Source: UBA7332 sp051652645
GTDB taxonomy: Bacteria; Bacteroidota; Bacteroidia; Bacteroidales; UBA7332
Direction: 5' to 3'
DNA length: 64,000 nt
NCBI GenBank assembly: GCA_051652645.1
Contig: JBOFUP010000060.1
Span: 1-64,000 of the forward strand
Below, piece by piece: positions 25,638 to 35,001 of the stretch; positions within the stretch are counted from its first letter, which is position 1; the number at the start of each line of letters is the position of its first letter. The notes beneath the pieces were generated by a model. The model saw only the letters and a program-made list of their open reading frames with translations. It did no database searches and was not told the origin of the DNA. Made by a program: the position numbers and the translations under genes.

Positions 25638-26804
25638 TTAGTATAGGGTTATTTTGTTTACTTCATCGGTACGTACTCCAGGTTTAAGCTCACCATCGAG
25701 GATGTATAACTCTTTACCGTCAGTCAAAGCAGCAGCTCCGGCTCTTGCTAGAGACGAGTCAGATCCTATATGTTTCCACTGCTTTGTTACCACATTGTAT
25801 TGATATAAATCTTTATTAAACCTATACCAATCAATTGGATGTGTCATATATAACTTTCTCTCGTTACTAATTGAATCAGCTTTTTCTAGTTCATTATTCT
25901 TAGTTGCTAATTCAACCAGACGTGGTGCATCTAATGCATTGATGAATCTCATACGATTAACACCACCACCGATAACAATTAACGAATCTGTAATATTAAC
26001 TCCAAAGCCTCCAACTAATGCAACTGGCTTGTCATCATGGATAGAGTATGGTAATTGAGTTTCTAAGCTCCAGGAATTACTCTTTGTATCATATGCTAAG
26101 ACTTCATGAGATAAAACTGGTGCATTATGCATATCACCGATCTGGAACCCTCCCAAAAGAAGAATAGTTGACTTATCACCATTAAGTAGTGTTGGTTGCA
26201 CACGATTAGCCCCTGGGAATTGTGCTAATTCGACCCACTCTTTTCGCTCTTTAAGATCTAAAACGAAAAGCTTATTTTGTGGTTTTGCGTTGATGTTACC
26301 TCCTGCTACATAAATGTACTGCCCATTAAGAGTAGCAGCGAAATTGTCCATGTTTTCAGGTAAAGATGGTAAGGTATCTACATTAATTTGATCATTGTAT
26401 GTGATTGATAAAACAGAAGAGGATGATCCCTCATTATTATTACCACCAATACATATCCATTCATTTTCATATACAATAGATGCCCCATAAGCTAATCCTA
26501 CAGGTAATTCACCTATGATTTTCCATACATCATTATTAATATCATAACGATATATTGCTTTGTAATACTCTTTAACTCCACCTTTTGAGGCTGGGGCTGT
26601 AGGGAAATTGCACCCACCTGCTACAAATATAGTATTATTTATATATCCTGCAAAAGGAGCAGACACTCCTTTTACTGAATCATTATTGCCAATAGGCAAA
26701 TCGGACAGTCTTTTAACTTGTTTAATCTCCATAGGATATTGCTTTTCATTTGAACAACTTATAGTAGAAATTATAAGTATATAGATTATTAGTAGTTTGT
26801 TCAT
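25638..26804 (-). CDS. nanM: N-acetylneuraminate mutarotase/epimerase, Kelch-repeat lipoprotein (NanM-type)
   Basis: Speeds interconversion of alpha- and beta-Neu5Ac after release by sialidase, helping uptake. A short lipoprotein signal (IYILIISTISC, cysteine 17) is followed by a six-bladed beta-propeller: Kelch-type repeats with double glycines are visible in FVAGGCNFPTAP, CIGGNNNEGS, YVAGGNINAKPQ, LLLGGFQIGD, ALVGGFGVN and VIGGGVNRMRF. The 388-residue length is normal for NanM-like, cyclically permuted mutarotases. It lies 10 bases after nanS, inside the sialic acid locus, which supports this substrate. Confidence 0.88.
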   Translation of the reverse strand: MNKLLIIYILIISTISCSNEKQYPMEIKQVKRLSDLPIGNNDSVKGVSAPFAGYINNTIFVAGGCNFPTAPASKGGVKEYYKAIYRYDINNDVWKIIGELPVGLAYGASIVYENEWICIGGNNNEGSSSSVLSITYNDQINVDTLPSLPENMDNFAATLNGQYIYVAGGNINAKPQNKLFVLDLKERKEWVELAQFPGANRVQPTLLNGDKSTILLLGGFQIGDMHNAPVLSHEVLAYDTKSNSWSLETQLPYSIHDDKPVALVGGFGVNITDSLIVIGGGVNRMRFINALDAPRLVELATKNNELEKADSISNERKLYMTHPIDWYRFNKDLYQYNVVTKQWKHIGSDSSLARAGAAALTDGKELYILDGELKPGVRTDEVNKITLY

Positions 26805-26814
26805 CTCTTCTATT

Positions 26815-28878
26815 TTATTGAAGTTGGGATGTTTGAAAAGTGGATGCAGGATAACCTGAGCTATTGATCAAGTTGCCACGGGTGAAGGGTTGCCAAGCAT
26901 AACGAACATACATTGGATTAGTAACCATTGTATTCCATACTCTTACACTATTGTTTTCAATTTTTGCTTGTGCTGGATAGAACACCCCGTTGCTATCAGC
27001 AATTTCAAAACAATTTGGTGATGAACCATCCGAAGTCGTTAAACCCTCAGCGTAATTAAATCGGACAATAGCATGATTCTTATAGAATTGAGCATCAAGA
27101 TACAAAGGACCTGATGGTGTAATATCCAAATTATAAGTACTATATAGAGCATAACTAGCCAACCTCTCTCCTATCTCAAGCTTTCTTCTTGGATGGACGT
27201 CTAAGGAATCACCTCTATCAGATGAGACTACCATACCAAGTCTCTCTCTACAATTCATTAATCGTCTCTGACTATCTCTAAATAGTGGCCATGAGGGTCT
27301 ATTAATACTAGATAATTGAACATAATAGAACGGTATTTCTTTACCCCAATTACTTCTCCAACTATCAATTAACAATGGGAATAGTTTCTCATGTAGCTCC
27401 GTATTATGTGCATTGGATTCCCCCTGATACCAGATAACCCCTTGAATAGGATATTGATCTAATGGTTTTATGCCTGATTCAAATAGATATGCTGGTTCAT
27501 ATGGGTGGCGCTGAAGAGGATTAGTCGCTTTCTTCACATTAAGTGTAGCTCTCTCTCTTACCCATTGCTGAATATGATCATTCTTCTTCCAGTTTGTAAG
27601 CAAAGCTGGAATATTAAATTCTAATGATTTACGGTCTATCCATGCTTCTATAGGAGAACCTCCCACAGAGTTGTGTATTATCCCTATGGGTATATTTAAT
27701 GAATCACATAGAGTTTTGGCAAATGAATATGCTATGGCTGATGTTGATTGAATAGACGCGGAGTCAGCAACAAACCAAGCACTCTCACTAAAATAGCTCA
27801 AATTATTTAGCTCTGTCATCACTAATGAGTCCCACTCTACTGAGTTAGTGTCCCATTTAGGCTTCATATCAAATATCCTTATCTTTGGTTTATTACCAGC
27901 GTGTTGGCTCATTTGGTCTCTTTCAGCAGATTGATTAACTCTCCACCTCATGTTTGACTGTCCGGAGCATAACCAAACCTCCCCAACAAGTATATTATTG
28001 TACTCAAGTTTCTCAGAACTAGACTCAATATTTAAATTATATGGTCCTCCTGCTTCCATAGGGGCAAACTCAATCATCCATTTCCCATTAGCATCAGCAA
28101 AAGTAGTTCCCTTCTGTTTAGCAAATCGAACAGATATCCTCTCCCCTCTATTGGCTGTACCTTTTATAGTGATAGGAGATCTTCGTTGGATGACCATATT
28201 ATGGGAGAAAATACTAGATAATTGTAGCCCTCCATAGTCTCCTGTCAAAGCACTGTAAACGCGTTTGGCAATAAGATCTGCTCCCTCATGATTAGGATGA
28301 AGTGCATCTGGCATCAAATGAGGCTTATCATACAAAACATCTTGTAAATCAATCAGATCAGCACCATTACTCTTTGCTACACTTTCTATTGATTTCTGAA
28401 TCTGCCAATACCAATCACGTGTTCCTGACTGAAAACGAGGATGCCAATTGAATATCGGAGACATCCGACATACAAAGAGTTTAACCTTTGGGTTAACTAC
28501 TTTAAATGAGTCAATCATGGCGTTATAATCAGGTATAAACTCCTCACGAAAATTAGCCCAATTGCGTGGATCAGTATCGTTAAGCCCTAGATGTATAACA
28601 ACAATATCTGGCTTAAAATCTAAAGCTTGCTCGAACTCTGGAAGATTCATATATGGTCTATGCCCTTTTCTTAATAGCGTAGCTCCACTATGTCCAAAAT
28701 TTCCCACTTCATAACCTTTACCCAAATAGCACTGTAACCTTGATGGGTAGGACTCTTCTGCTCTATTCTTAAGTAGATAACCGTAGGTAACGCTGTTTCC
28801 AACACAAGCTACTTTTATGTTCGCATAAAGAGAACAGATGGAAAAAAGAGATAGTATAAAAAAAGTAAGTTTTCTCAT
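26815..28878 (-). CDS. nanS: Sialate O-acetylesterase with two esterase domains (NanS-type)
   Basis: Removes O-acetyl groups from sialic acids so that sialidase and lyase can act. Signal peptide about residues 1-19. The N-terminal SGNH hydrolase domain (about 20-215) carries VGNSVTYG (Ser), GHSGATL, LGLNDTD and DALHPNHEGA (Asp/His). The C-terminal SASA-type domain (about 225-687) carries its own CSGQSNMRW serine block and GVIWYQGESNAHNTE. Two fused catalytic domains are also reported for the Tannerella enzyme. It overlaps the upstream SGNH gene by 4 bases and is followed by nanM. Confidence 0.93.
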   Translation of the reverse strand: MRKLTFFILSLFSICSLYANIKVACVGNSVTYGYLLKNRAEESYPSRLQCYLGKGYEVGNFGHSGATLLRKGHRPYMNLPEFEQALDFKPDIVVIHLGLNDTDPRNWANFREEFIPDYNAMIDSFKVVNPKVKLFVCRMSPIFNWHPRFQSGTRDWYWQIQKSIESVAKSNGADLIDLQDVLYDKPHLMPDALHPNHEGADLIAKRVYSALTGDYGGLQLSSIFSHNMVIQRRSPITIKGTANRGERISVRFAKQKGTTFADANGKWMIEFAPMEAGGPYNLNIESSSEKLEYNNILVGEVWLCSGQSNMRWRVNQSAERDQMSQHAGNKPKIRIFDMKPKWDTNSVEWDSLVMTELNNLSYFSESAWFVADSASIQSTSAIAYSFAKTLCDSLNIPIGIIHNSVGGSPIEAWIDRKSLEFNIPALLTNWKKNDHIQQWVRERATLNVKKATNPLQRHPYEPAYLFESGIKPLDQYPIQGVIWYQGESNAHNTELHEKLFPLLIDSWRSNWGKEIPFYYVQLSSINRPSWPLFRDSQRRLMNCRERLGMVVSSDRGDSLDVHPRRKLEIGERLASYALYSTYNLDITPSGPLYLDAQFYKNHAIVRFNYAEGLTTSDGSSPNCFEIADSNGVFYPAQAKIENNSVRVWNTMVTNPMYVRYAWQPFTRGNLINSSGYPASTFQTSQLQ

Positions 28879-29537
28879 TTCTCGTTCACATATGGTTTAA
28901 CAATCTCTGCCCAAAGCTTATATCCTGCTCCCAAAAGATGAAGCCCATCATTTGAATATTTCAGATCCAACTTGCCTGTTTCATCGTTTATAAACTGAGA
29001 ATATAGATCAATATAAGTGATCCCCCTATCTTGGGCTAAAGAGTTAAGCTTTGCATTCAAACGAACTACGTCATTAGCTCTAGCTGTATGGGAGCCAAAC
29101 ATCTTCTTCTCATCAGTCATAGGTAATACACTCTGTAAATAGATCTTTGTCTTTGGAGATCTTATGCTTGTACTCTCTATGATTTTAGCAATATTAGAAG
29201 CGATTGTATCCACAGATGTACCATGAGCTAAATCATTAACCCCTATCATCAAGAATAACTTTTTAGGTCTTCCGCTCACAATAGACTCAAGGCGATCATA
29301 TACACCAACTGTTCTATCTCCACTTATTCCACGATTCTTCACCTTTGAATTACTCAATAGTTCAAACCACTCACCTCCATCTGTTATGCTATTACCAACG
29401 AAAACAATATCTTTTTTGTTGATTGGTAATTCCTCGAAAAGGGATGCTCTTTGATGCCAATAAGTTGAATATGTGTTTCGTTGAGCAGTAGAGGTTAGAG
29501 ACAATACGCAAGCAAATGCAACAACTGTTTTTCTCAT
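28875..29537 (-). CDS. Secreted SGNH/GDSL hydrolase (stand-alone esterase)
   Basis: A 220-residue exported esterase with a signal peptide (about residues 1-18). All four SGNH blocks are present: VGNSITDGG (Ser), NRGISGDRT (Gly), MIGVNDLAHGT (Asn) and SNDGLHLLGAGYKL (Asp/His). It overlaps nanS by 4 bases, so both are made together. The context suggests it removes acetyl groups from sialic acids or neighbouring sugars at positions nanS does not reach; that is inference. Confidence 0.88.
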   Translation of the reverse strand: MRKTVVAFACVLSLTSTAQRNTYSTYWHQRASLFEELPINKKDIVFVGNSITDGGEWFELLSNSKVKNRGISGDRTVGVYDRLESIVSGRPKKLFLMIGVNDLAHGTSVDTIASNIAKIIESTSIRSPKTKIYLQSVLPMTDEKKMFGSHTARANDVVRLNAKLNSLAQDRGITYIDLYSQFINDETGKLDLKYSNDGLHLLGAGYKLWAEIVKPYVNEK

Positions 29538-29563
29538 TATATTTAGATTTAAATCAAAAAAAA

Positions 29564-29603
29564 AGAATCGGATTAGCTATAATAAACAGGCTAATCCGAT
29601 TCT
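29564..29603 (-). terminator. Internal intrinsic terminator or attenuator in the sialoglycan locus
   Basis: On the minus strand a perfect 14-bp stem (AGAATCGGATTAGC / GCTAATCCGATTCT, 12-base loop) is followed at once by nine T residues, a textbook intrinsic terminator. It sits in the 68-base gap between the upstream GH20 gene and the SGNH esterase gene, with no recognisable promoter in the 26 bases left before the next ATG. Confidence 0.85.
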
Positions 29604-29605
29604 GT

Positions 29606-31603
29606 TTATCTATTCATATCAGGTGAATAAACAAGACCTTCTATTCTATCTGTACCATCTAATGTTACAAATGCAGCGGAAAACATCCACTTTGTTAGAC
29701 GAACCTCAGGTGTAGAGAATTTCCCAATTGGGAGTTTTACTAGAACCTTATTCCATCCCTTTTTGAGCTGTACTTCTATAGGGGCTCTTCCTACCATATT
29801 CTCATTACCAAGCGGAATTTCATTAGACTTATTGGTATGAGTGTTAGTCCAAATAGGAGGCATCACCTCTTGTTCGTTAAGCCATATTTTACTTTCACGA
29901 TAATCCCATTTACCCTGCTTTGGAGCAAGGTCCATCTCCGAACGACTGTAGTTCTGTGTTTCAAACCATAAACCTACCTTTTGCGCTTTAGGTGAGTGAA
30001 CATATGTCCATGCATATGCAGTATGGTTCTCTTTAGGATCTTTGTAAAAAGTTGGAATCAAATTACCCCAATGATGACGCAAATAGAATCCAGAGCCTAT
30101 TGCAGAAGTTACACCATAACTCTTACCATCTATCTCATAGGAAAGCTTCTGTTCTATCTCGGGTTGGAATACCTTACTCAGATCTCCTGCATTGGGTATA
30201 GCATCTGTTATATTCCATTTCACATCTGTTTGTTTAACATAAGCAAATGGATGTCCTTTGAATTGGACATCTTTATGCCACAACATACGAGATTCAAAAT
30301 CACAAAAAGCTTCAAAAGGGGCTGTACCCTCCTTCATCGTTGTGCCAAAATCATCATAGTATTGCCATCCTCCACCGAGCCATGATCTCTCTGCTATTGC
30401 TAACATATTAGGATACAACTGATTCTCTATGATGATATTCTCTTCATTTGCAATATACCTATCATGCCAAAGAGCAACAATAGTACCAGTAATCTGGTCA
30501 GATCCCTGTGTCACATTACCTATACGACTTGTATAGAAAGCGTAAATATCAGCAAATGTATCGAAATGGTTCAAGTAGTGGAATTTACTGTCTATAGCAG
30601 GTACTCGGGGGGTTGGTTTCCCTCTATAACTCCACATCTGAGTCATATCAATCTCACCTTCTTTATAGTTCCATCCTGGATTCCACGAAATAACCTTTTT
30701 ACCACGTTGGCGAATGAAGGCTACCATCTCATCACAGAATTTTGCATTAGTAAACTTAACCTCGTCGGTACCGATATGTAAATATGGAACTTCATCTAAA
30801 ACATCACATACTTCACTTATTAGTTCCTTTAATATGCGAGTTCCTTTCTCACTCTGCATATCAACTCCAAATGCACGTTTAAAAGCGGCGCTATGACCCG
30901 GCATGTCAATTTCCGGAATCAACATCATATTGTGCTGCTTACAGAACTCTTGCAATTCTTTTGCGTCCTCATGAGAGTAATATTTACCTGCCATGCGAGT
31001 CATATTCTTCTCCTCTGTAAGCTCAGGATACACCTTACTCTGTAGTCGCCATGCTTGATTCTCTGTCAAGTGCCAATGAAAGACATTTATCTTGAATTTT
31101 GATAGAATAGCTATCTCACGCTTTAACTCTTGCATTGAAATAAAGCTTCGCCCTACATCCTGCATAAATCCTCTCACCTTAAAAGAAGGCCAGTCTGTAA
31201 TCTCCATACATGGAAGCTTCCCTGATTGATGCTCCATCATCAACTGAGATAGAGTTTGTAGCCCCCAATATAACCCCCTTTTGGTAGTAGCTTTGAGAGA
31301 TACACCATCTGAAGATATCTTCAGATGGTATGCTTCATCCATATTTATTTTTACACCCTCAATACTATTTACCAACTCCATGTTAAGTTTTGAACCAGAT
31401 TGTTTTAACTTCAAGTCTGTAGCCTCTAGTAGAGATCCTAACTCTGAATTTGTTGTACTAGTGAGCTCAAAAGATTTAGCTTTCAGATATCCACCATGAA
31501 TATTAACTATCTGAGGTTTTGGCAAAAGTTGTTTTTGTGAATAAGAGGATACATTAGCAAGCAAACATATACCTCCAAGCATCCAATATTTTAGGTTCTC
31601 CAT
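29606..31603 (-). CDS. Secreted GH20 beta-N-acetylhexosaminidase
   Basis: Exported hexosaminidase of about 665 residues. Start ATG 31603 gives MENLKYWMLGGICLLANVSS, a signal peptide; the TTG at 31630 is rejected. The GH20 N-terminal domain is followed by a barrel beginning WPSFKVRGFMQDVGRSFISM, with the catalytic Asp280-Glu281 pair in LHIGTDEVKF and the substrate tryptophan stretch VISWNPGWNY. The last 190 residues form a beta-rich domain (VGLWFETQNYS, EVQLKKGWNKVLVKLP). It lies 35 bases after the sialidase gene and directly before an internal terminator, so it may be the last gene of the strongly expressed part. Confidence 0.93.
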   Translation of the reverse strand: MENLKYWMLGGICLLANVSSYSQKQLLPKPQIVNIHGGYLKAKSFELTSTTNSELGSLLEATDLKLKQSGSKLNMELVNSIEGVKINMDEAYHLKISSDGVSLKATTKRGLYWGLQTLSQLMMEHQSGKLPCMEITDWPSFKVRGFMQDVGRSFISMQELKREIAILSKFKINVFHWHLTENQAWRLQSKVYPELTEEKNMTRMAGKYYSHEDAKELQEFCKQHNMMLIPEIDMPGHSAAFKRAFGVDMQSEKGTRILKELISEVCDVLDEVPYLHIGTDEVKFTNAKFCDEMVAFIRQRGKKVISWNPGWNYKEGEIDMTQMWSYRGKPTPRVPAIDSKFHYLNHFDTFADIYAFYTSRIGNVTQGSDQITGTIVALWHDRYIANEENIIIENQLYPNMLAIAERSWLGGGWQYYDDFGTTMKEGTAPFEAFCDFESRMLWHKDVQFKGHPFAYVKQTDVKWNITDAIPNAGDLSKVFQPEIEQKLSYEIDGKSYGVTSAIGSGFYLRHHWGNLIPTFYKDPKENHTAYAWTYVHSPKAQKVGLWFETQNYSRSEMDLAPKQGKWDYRESKIWLNEQEVMPPIWTNTHTNKSNEIPLGNENMVGRAPIEVQLKKGWNKVLVKLPIGKFSTPEVRLTKWMFSAAFVTLDGTDRIEGLVYSPDMNR

Positions 31604-31638
31604 AAATACGTATTTATAAGTTATAATCAAGTGGGAAA

Positions 31639-33276
31639 TTACTTTATGATATCACTCAGCTTTACACTCTGATATAACATATGCGCTTGACTTCCCTCAT
31701 ATATAATTCCAACTGTGTTTTTATCAACCATAGTTAGGCAACTATATCCCCATCCATGACCTTCATCAAGAAGAACTTGGTGCTCTTCTTTCCACGTTTT
31801 ACCGCCATCAAGACTAGCTTTGATAGTTATACTATGTCTTCCCTTTATCGTATTTGGATTAGAGAAAAGAAGAATGTCCTTATTTAATTCATTATCTTCA
31901 GCATTAACTTTTATCAAGCTTGCCATACATACAGACTCTTGAAGTGCTGAACGATTTGAGCTATGTGGCTCCCATGTTTTCCCAAGATCCTTTGTTGTGT
32001 AGATAGCACGACTTCCACCACGGTTGTCTCTCATATTAAGCATCAAAACACCTGGTTCAACCTCTGCCACTTGAGCTTCTGTAGTGTTTGTATGTGCATG
32101 GTTATGAATATGCCATGTCTCACCTCTATCTTTAGAATACATAATACCAGCGTTAGGCACTTTCTTTGAATCTATATATTGAATAGGGAAAACCAATGTT
32201 CCATCCTCCATTGTTATCCCCATACCTGGACCTTGAAGAAGGAAGTACCAAGATGGATCTTTTACTTGGTTAGTAATATTTATTGGTGCACTCCACGTTT
32301 TCCCATCATCTGTACTCTTTGAGAGAACCAACTGTGAAGTTTGATTTTTGTCCATTCCTTGTTGAGAATTGAACCATGCTCTATAGTTGCCCATGCCATG
32401 AGTCCATGCCGCAATAGTCCAAATAGTACCTGTTTTTGTATCTACTAGAATAGCTGGATCTCCCACTCCATTCTGTCCTGAAGGAAGTCCTCCATCTTGG
32501 CCGAATGTCATAATAGTACGCATTGGCTCCCATGTCTTACCTTTGTCTGTGCTACGACTAAGTCCAATATCCACTCTCTCTTGAAGATCGACACTGCTAT
32601 TGTATCGAATATCATAAACAGCCAATAGAGAACCTTTATTCGAAGTTACCAATCCTGGTATACGATATGCCATCACATTATCATCACCAGCATGGCGAAC
32701 ACCTACTCCCATACGGTGTAAATCAGTTACCAATGGAGCCTGAAGAACAGGTGCTACTTTATTATTTAGTTTTACTCCTTTGAAGTCTACATCAATAGTA
32801 GATAAAAGAGCTGTCTTTTTATTCATCTCAATACTGATCCAAAAATAGTTTATTCCAGGAAACAGCTTCTGATTACAATCAAAAACTACAGTTTTTGATT
32901 TTGGATTACGTACTTGTCCTATTTGTACGCTATAAGAAGGATCTGCTGCATGAGTTTTCCCAGGCATATCCCTCTTCATGTAATCCGTTGGGTAATAGTG
33001 AATAGCAGCCCCACGTTGTACGGCTTCTGTCCCTGAATAGTATAATTTAATAGACTTTATTTCAGAGAGATTTGTTCGTTCGCCCAGATTAAACTCAACC
33101 TGATTAAACACATCGTTACTCTTAGCATCTATACGCATATAGAATAGAGGGTTGTCACTTCTTTCTATCAAAATAGGAAGTTGAGTCTCTTTTACACGTA
33201 CTGTATCCATACCATTGGAAGCAACTGCCATTACAGACATTGAACCTAATACTAGAGCTAATAGATTATTTCTCAT
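31639..33276 (-). CDS. nanH: Secreted exo-sialidase (neuraminidase, GH33)
   Basis: Releases terminal sialic acid from glycoconjugates. Signal peptide about residues 1-21. An N-terminal roughly 150-residue carbohydrate-binding-type domain precedes the six-bladed propeller. The first catalytic arginine is Arg205 in YRIPGLV, and five Asp boxes are visible (STDKGKTW, STDDGKTW, KDRGETW, KDLGKTW, LDGGKTW). The late YSCLTMVDKNTVGIIYEGS holds the catalytic tyrosine region. ATG 33276 is preferred because the signal peptide begins there; the longer TTG-started frame is not. It stands directly after the susD-like gene. Confidence 0.96.
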   Translation of the reverse strand: MRNNLLALVLGSMSVMAVASNGMDTVRVKETQLPILIERSDNPLFYMRIDAKSNDVFNQVEFNLGERTNLSEIKSIKLYYSGTEAVQRGAAIHYYPTDYMKRDMPGKTHAADPSYSVQIGQVRNPKSKTVVFDCNQKLFPGINYFWISIEMNKKTALLSTIDVDFKGVKLNNKVAPVLQAPLVTDLHRMGVGVRHAGDDNVMAYRIPGLVTSNKGSLLAVYDIRYNSSVDLQERVDIGLSRSTDKGKTWEPMRTIMTFGQDGGLPSGQNGVGDPAILVDTKTGTIWTIAAWTHGMGNYRAWFNSQQGMDKNQTSQLVLSKSTDDGKTWSAPINITNQVKDPSWYFLLQGPGMGITMEDGTLVFPIQYIDSKKVPNAGIMYSKDRGETWHIHNHAHTNTTEAQVAEVEPGVLMLNMRDNRGGSRAIYTTKDLGKTWEPHSSNRSALQESVCMASLIKVNAEDNELNKDILLFSNPNTIKGRHSITIKASLDGGKTWKEEHQVLLDEGHGWGYSCLTMVDKNTVGIIYEGSQAHMLYQSVKLSDIIK

Positions 33277-33314
33277 ATAGTTTAATTTAGTGATTGTGTC
33301 GAACAAATATGTTA

Positions 33315-33355
33315 GATCCAGAAGAGGAGCTTTATATTCGTCCCTCCTCTGGATC
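33315..33355 (-). repeat. Intercistronic stem-loop between the susD-like gene and sialidase
   Basis: The 98-base gap holds an inverted repeat whose arms begin GATCCAGA and end CTGGATC, about 13 bp with one mismatch, and no T run on the minus strand. This resembles stem-loops placed after susCD pairs that may protect the upstream mRNA from decay. Confidence 0.45.
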
Positions 33356-33374
33356 ATTTTTCAAGTTTTAAATA

Positions 33375-34976
33375 TTAATATCCTGGCGTTTGTGTAAGAG
33401 CTGGGTCATTGTCTAACAATGATCTCTCTATAGGCCATAACAATTTGTGCTCTTCTTCAGAAGAAAGTATTGGATAATCTCCTGCATAGTTTGCTTCAGC
33501 AGAGAAAACTAGAGGCTTACCTCCTTTAGTGATTGTCATACGACGTAGATCCCACCAGCGTTGCCCCTCAGTAATAAACTCTTTATCCTTTTCTGCTAGG
33601 ATAGCTAACTCATTCTGTGTGAAATCGCCTGCAACATATCCATGTTGGCTCTCATCCCAATTAGTTGCATAAGCACGCTCTCTAATCAAGTTAATATATT
33701 TAGCAACATCAGCATTGTTACCTTCCATATTGGCAATCTCAGCTAGATAAGAGTAGATCAAAGGTAGTCGATAGAATATCATATCTCCGCTATAGATACG
33801 GTTACCCGCAGCATTGATAGTACCAATGTTTTTCTGAACGTGTGTACCAAAGAGTGTTAATTCACCTGTTTCAGCATTCTTATCATAAGATGTCAAGAAT
33901 GTTGCTCTCTTTCTTGAATCCTCATCATTGAATGAATTGTAAACATCCTTGATGTACTCAACAGATTGATTTGCCGTAGACTTAACACCTAGAGGGTCGC
34001 CAAAGAGCTCACCGTATTCGTTGTACCTATTTTGAGTAAAGCCTGTTGCCATATTGTATAGCATTACCCAATAGTTATTGGTAGCTTCTCCCTCAATAAA
34101 GCGAATTGCAAAGATAACCTCTTTCCCCGATTTTGTGTTCACATCAAACACTTTCCTAAAGTCACTCTCCATACCAAGCGAGTAGTTATTCATCACATTT
34201 GTGAATGACTCTTTAGCAATCGAAAGGTTTGATAGATCAGCAACATCATCCCCAGTTGAAACTTTTGATGTCCAAAGATAAACTTCACCCTTGAGAGTTT
34301 CTGTGGCTGCTTTTGACCAATAAACCTTATTCCCTTTATTAAATGGATTGAAGCTATTTTGATCACCGAAGTACTCAAGAGAAGTCTCTATATCACTCTT
34401 AATCTGTGCCATAACCTCTTTCGGAGTTGAGCGCGGCATATAAAGTTCATTTGGATCTACGATACCTTCTACAACATCTGCTTTAAGTCTTAATGGCACA
34501 CCACCATATACTCTGTATAGATCAAAGTAATAGAATGCTCTCAGACCGTATACTTGTCCCAAGAAGAAATTCTTTTTCTCCTGAGTTAGATAAGTTGCAT
34601 TAGTTACGCGAGAAATAAATAAGTTAAGATTTGTTATCCTTCCATATAAGTCTCCAAACTTAGATACTCCTGTATTCACCTCACTGAAGTTCTGAAGAAG
34701 AATACTACCATAACTCACACCCATTCCATCAGAGCTTGTTGTAGTCACAAAGTGTCCACCTCTTAGCTCCCCGAATACCATAGCATGCTGCCAAGCAGCA
34801 TCTCTTAGATGCTTATGAATACCGTCAACATATGCCTCAACCTGCTCTGAGGTTTTCCAGTATGATTCACTACCGTAGTAGTCCAGAGGACCTAGGTCCA
34901 AGCACGATGTAAACAATATTGGCAATGATGCAGCAGTAAGCATCATTGATACTAATCTCTTCTTTATATAGTTCAT
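33375..34976 (-). CDS. nanU: SusD-like outer-membrane sialic acid/glycan-binding lipoprotein (NanU-type)
   Basis: Surface lipoprotein that captures the glycan and sits as a lid on the SusC channel. Lipoprotein signal LPILFTSC with cysteine about residue 26. SusD features include the helical TPR-like core, YGLRAFYYFDLYRVYGGVPL near residues 150-170, and the C-terminal EGQRWWDLRRMTITKGGKP and IERSLLDNDPALTQTPGY. The name is by context: in Tannerella and Bacteroides the SusD partner next to nanO and sialidase binds Neu5Ac. The gene follows susC by 25 bases. Confidence 0.92.
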   Translation of the reverse strand: MNYIKKRLVSMMLTAASLPILFTSCLDLGPLDYYGSESYWKTSEQVEAYVDGIHKHLRDAAWQHAMVFGELRGGHFVTTTSSDGMGVSYGSILLQNFSEVNTGVSKFGDLYGRITNLNLFISRVTNATYLTQEKKNFFLGQVYGLRAFYYFDLYRVYGGVPLRLKADVVEGIVDPNELYMPRSTPKEVMAQIKSDIETSLEYFGDQNSFNPFNKGNKVYWSKAATETLKGEVYLWTSKVSTGDDVADLSNLSIAKESFTNVMNNYSLGMESDFRKVFDVNTKSGKEVIFAIRFIEGEATNNYWVMLYNMATGFTQNRYNEYGELFGDPLGVKSTANQSVEYIKDVYNSFNDEDSRKRATFLTSYDKNAETGELTLFGTHVQKNIGTINAAGNRIYSGDMIFYRLPLIYSYLAEIANMEGNNADVAKYINLIRERAYATNWDESQHGYVAGDFTQNELAILAEKDKEFITEGQRWWDLRRMTITKGGKPLVFSAEANYAGDYPILSSEEEHKLLWPIERSLLDNDPALTQTPGY

Positions 34977-35001
34977 AATAATTCAGTTTAAGTAATACAC
35001 A

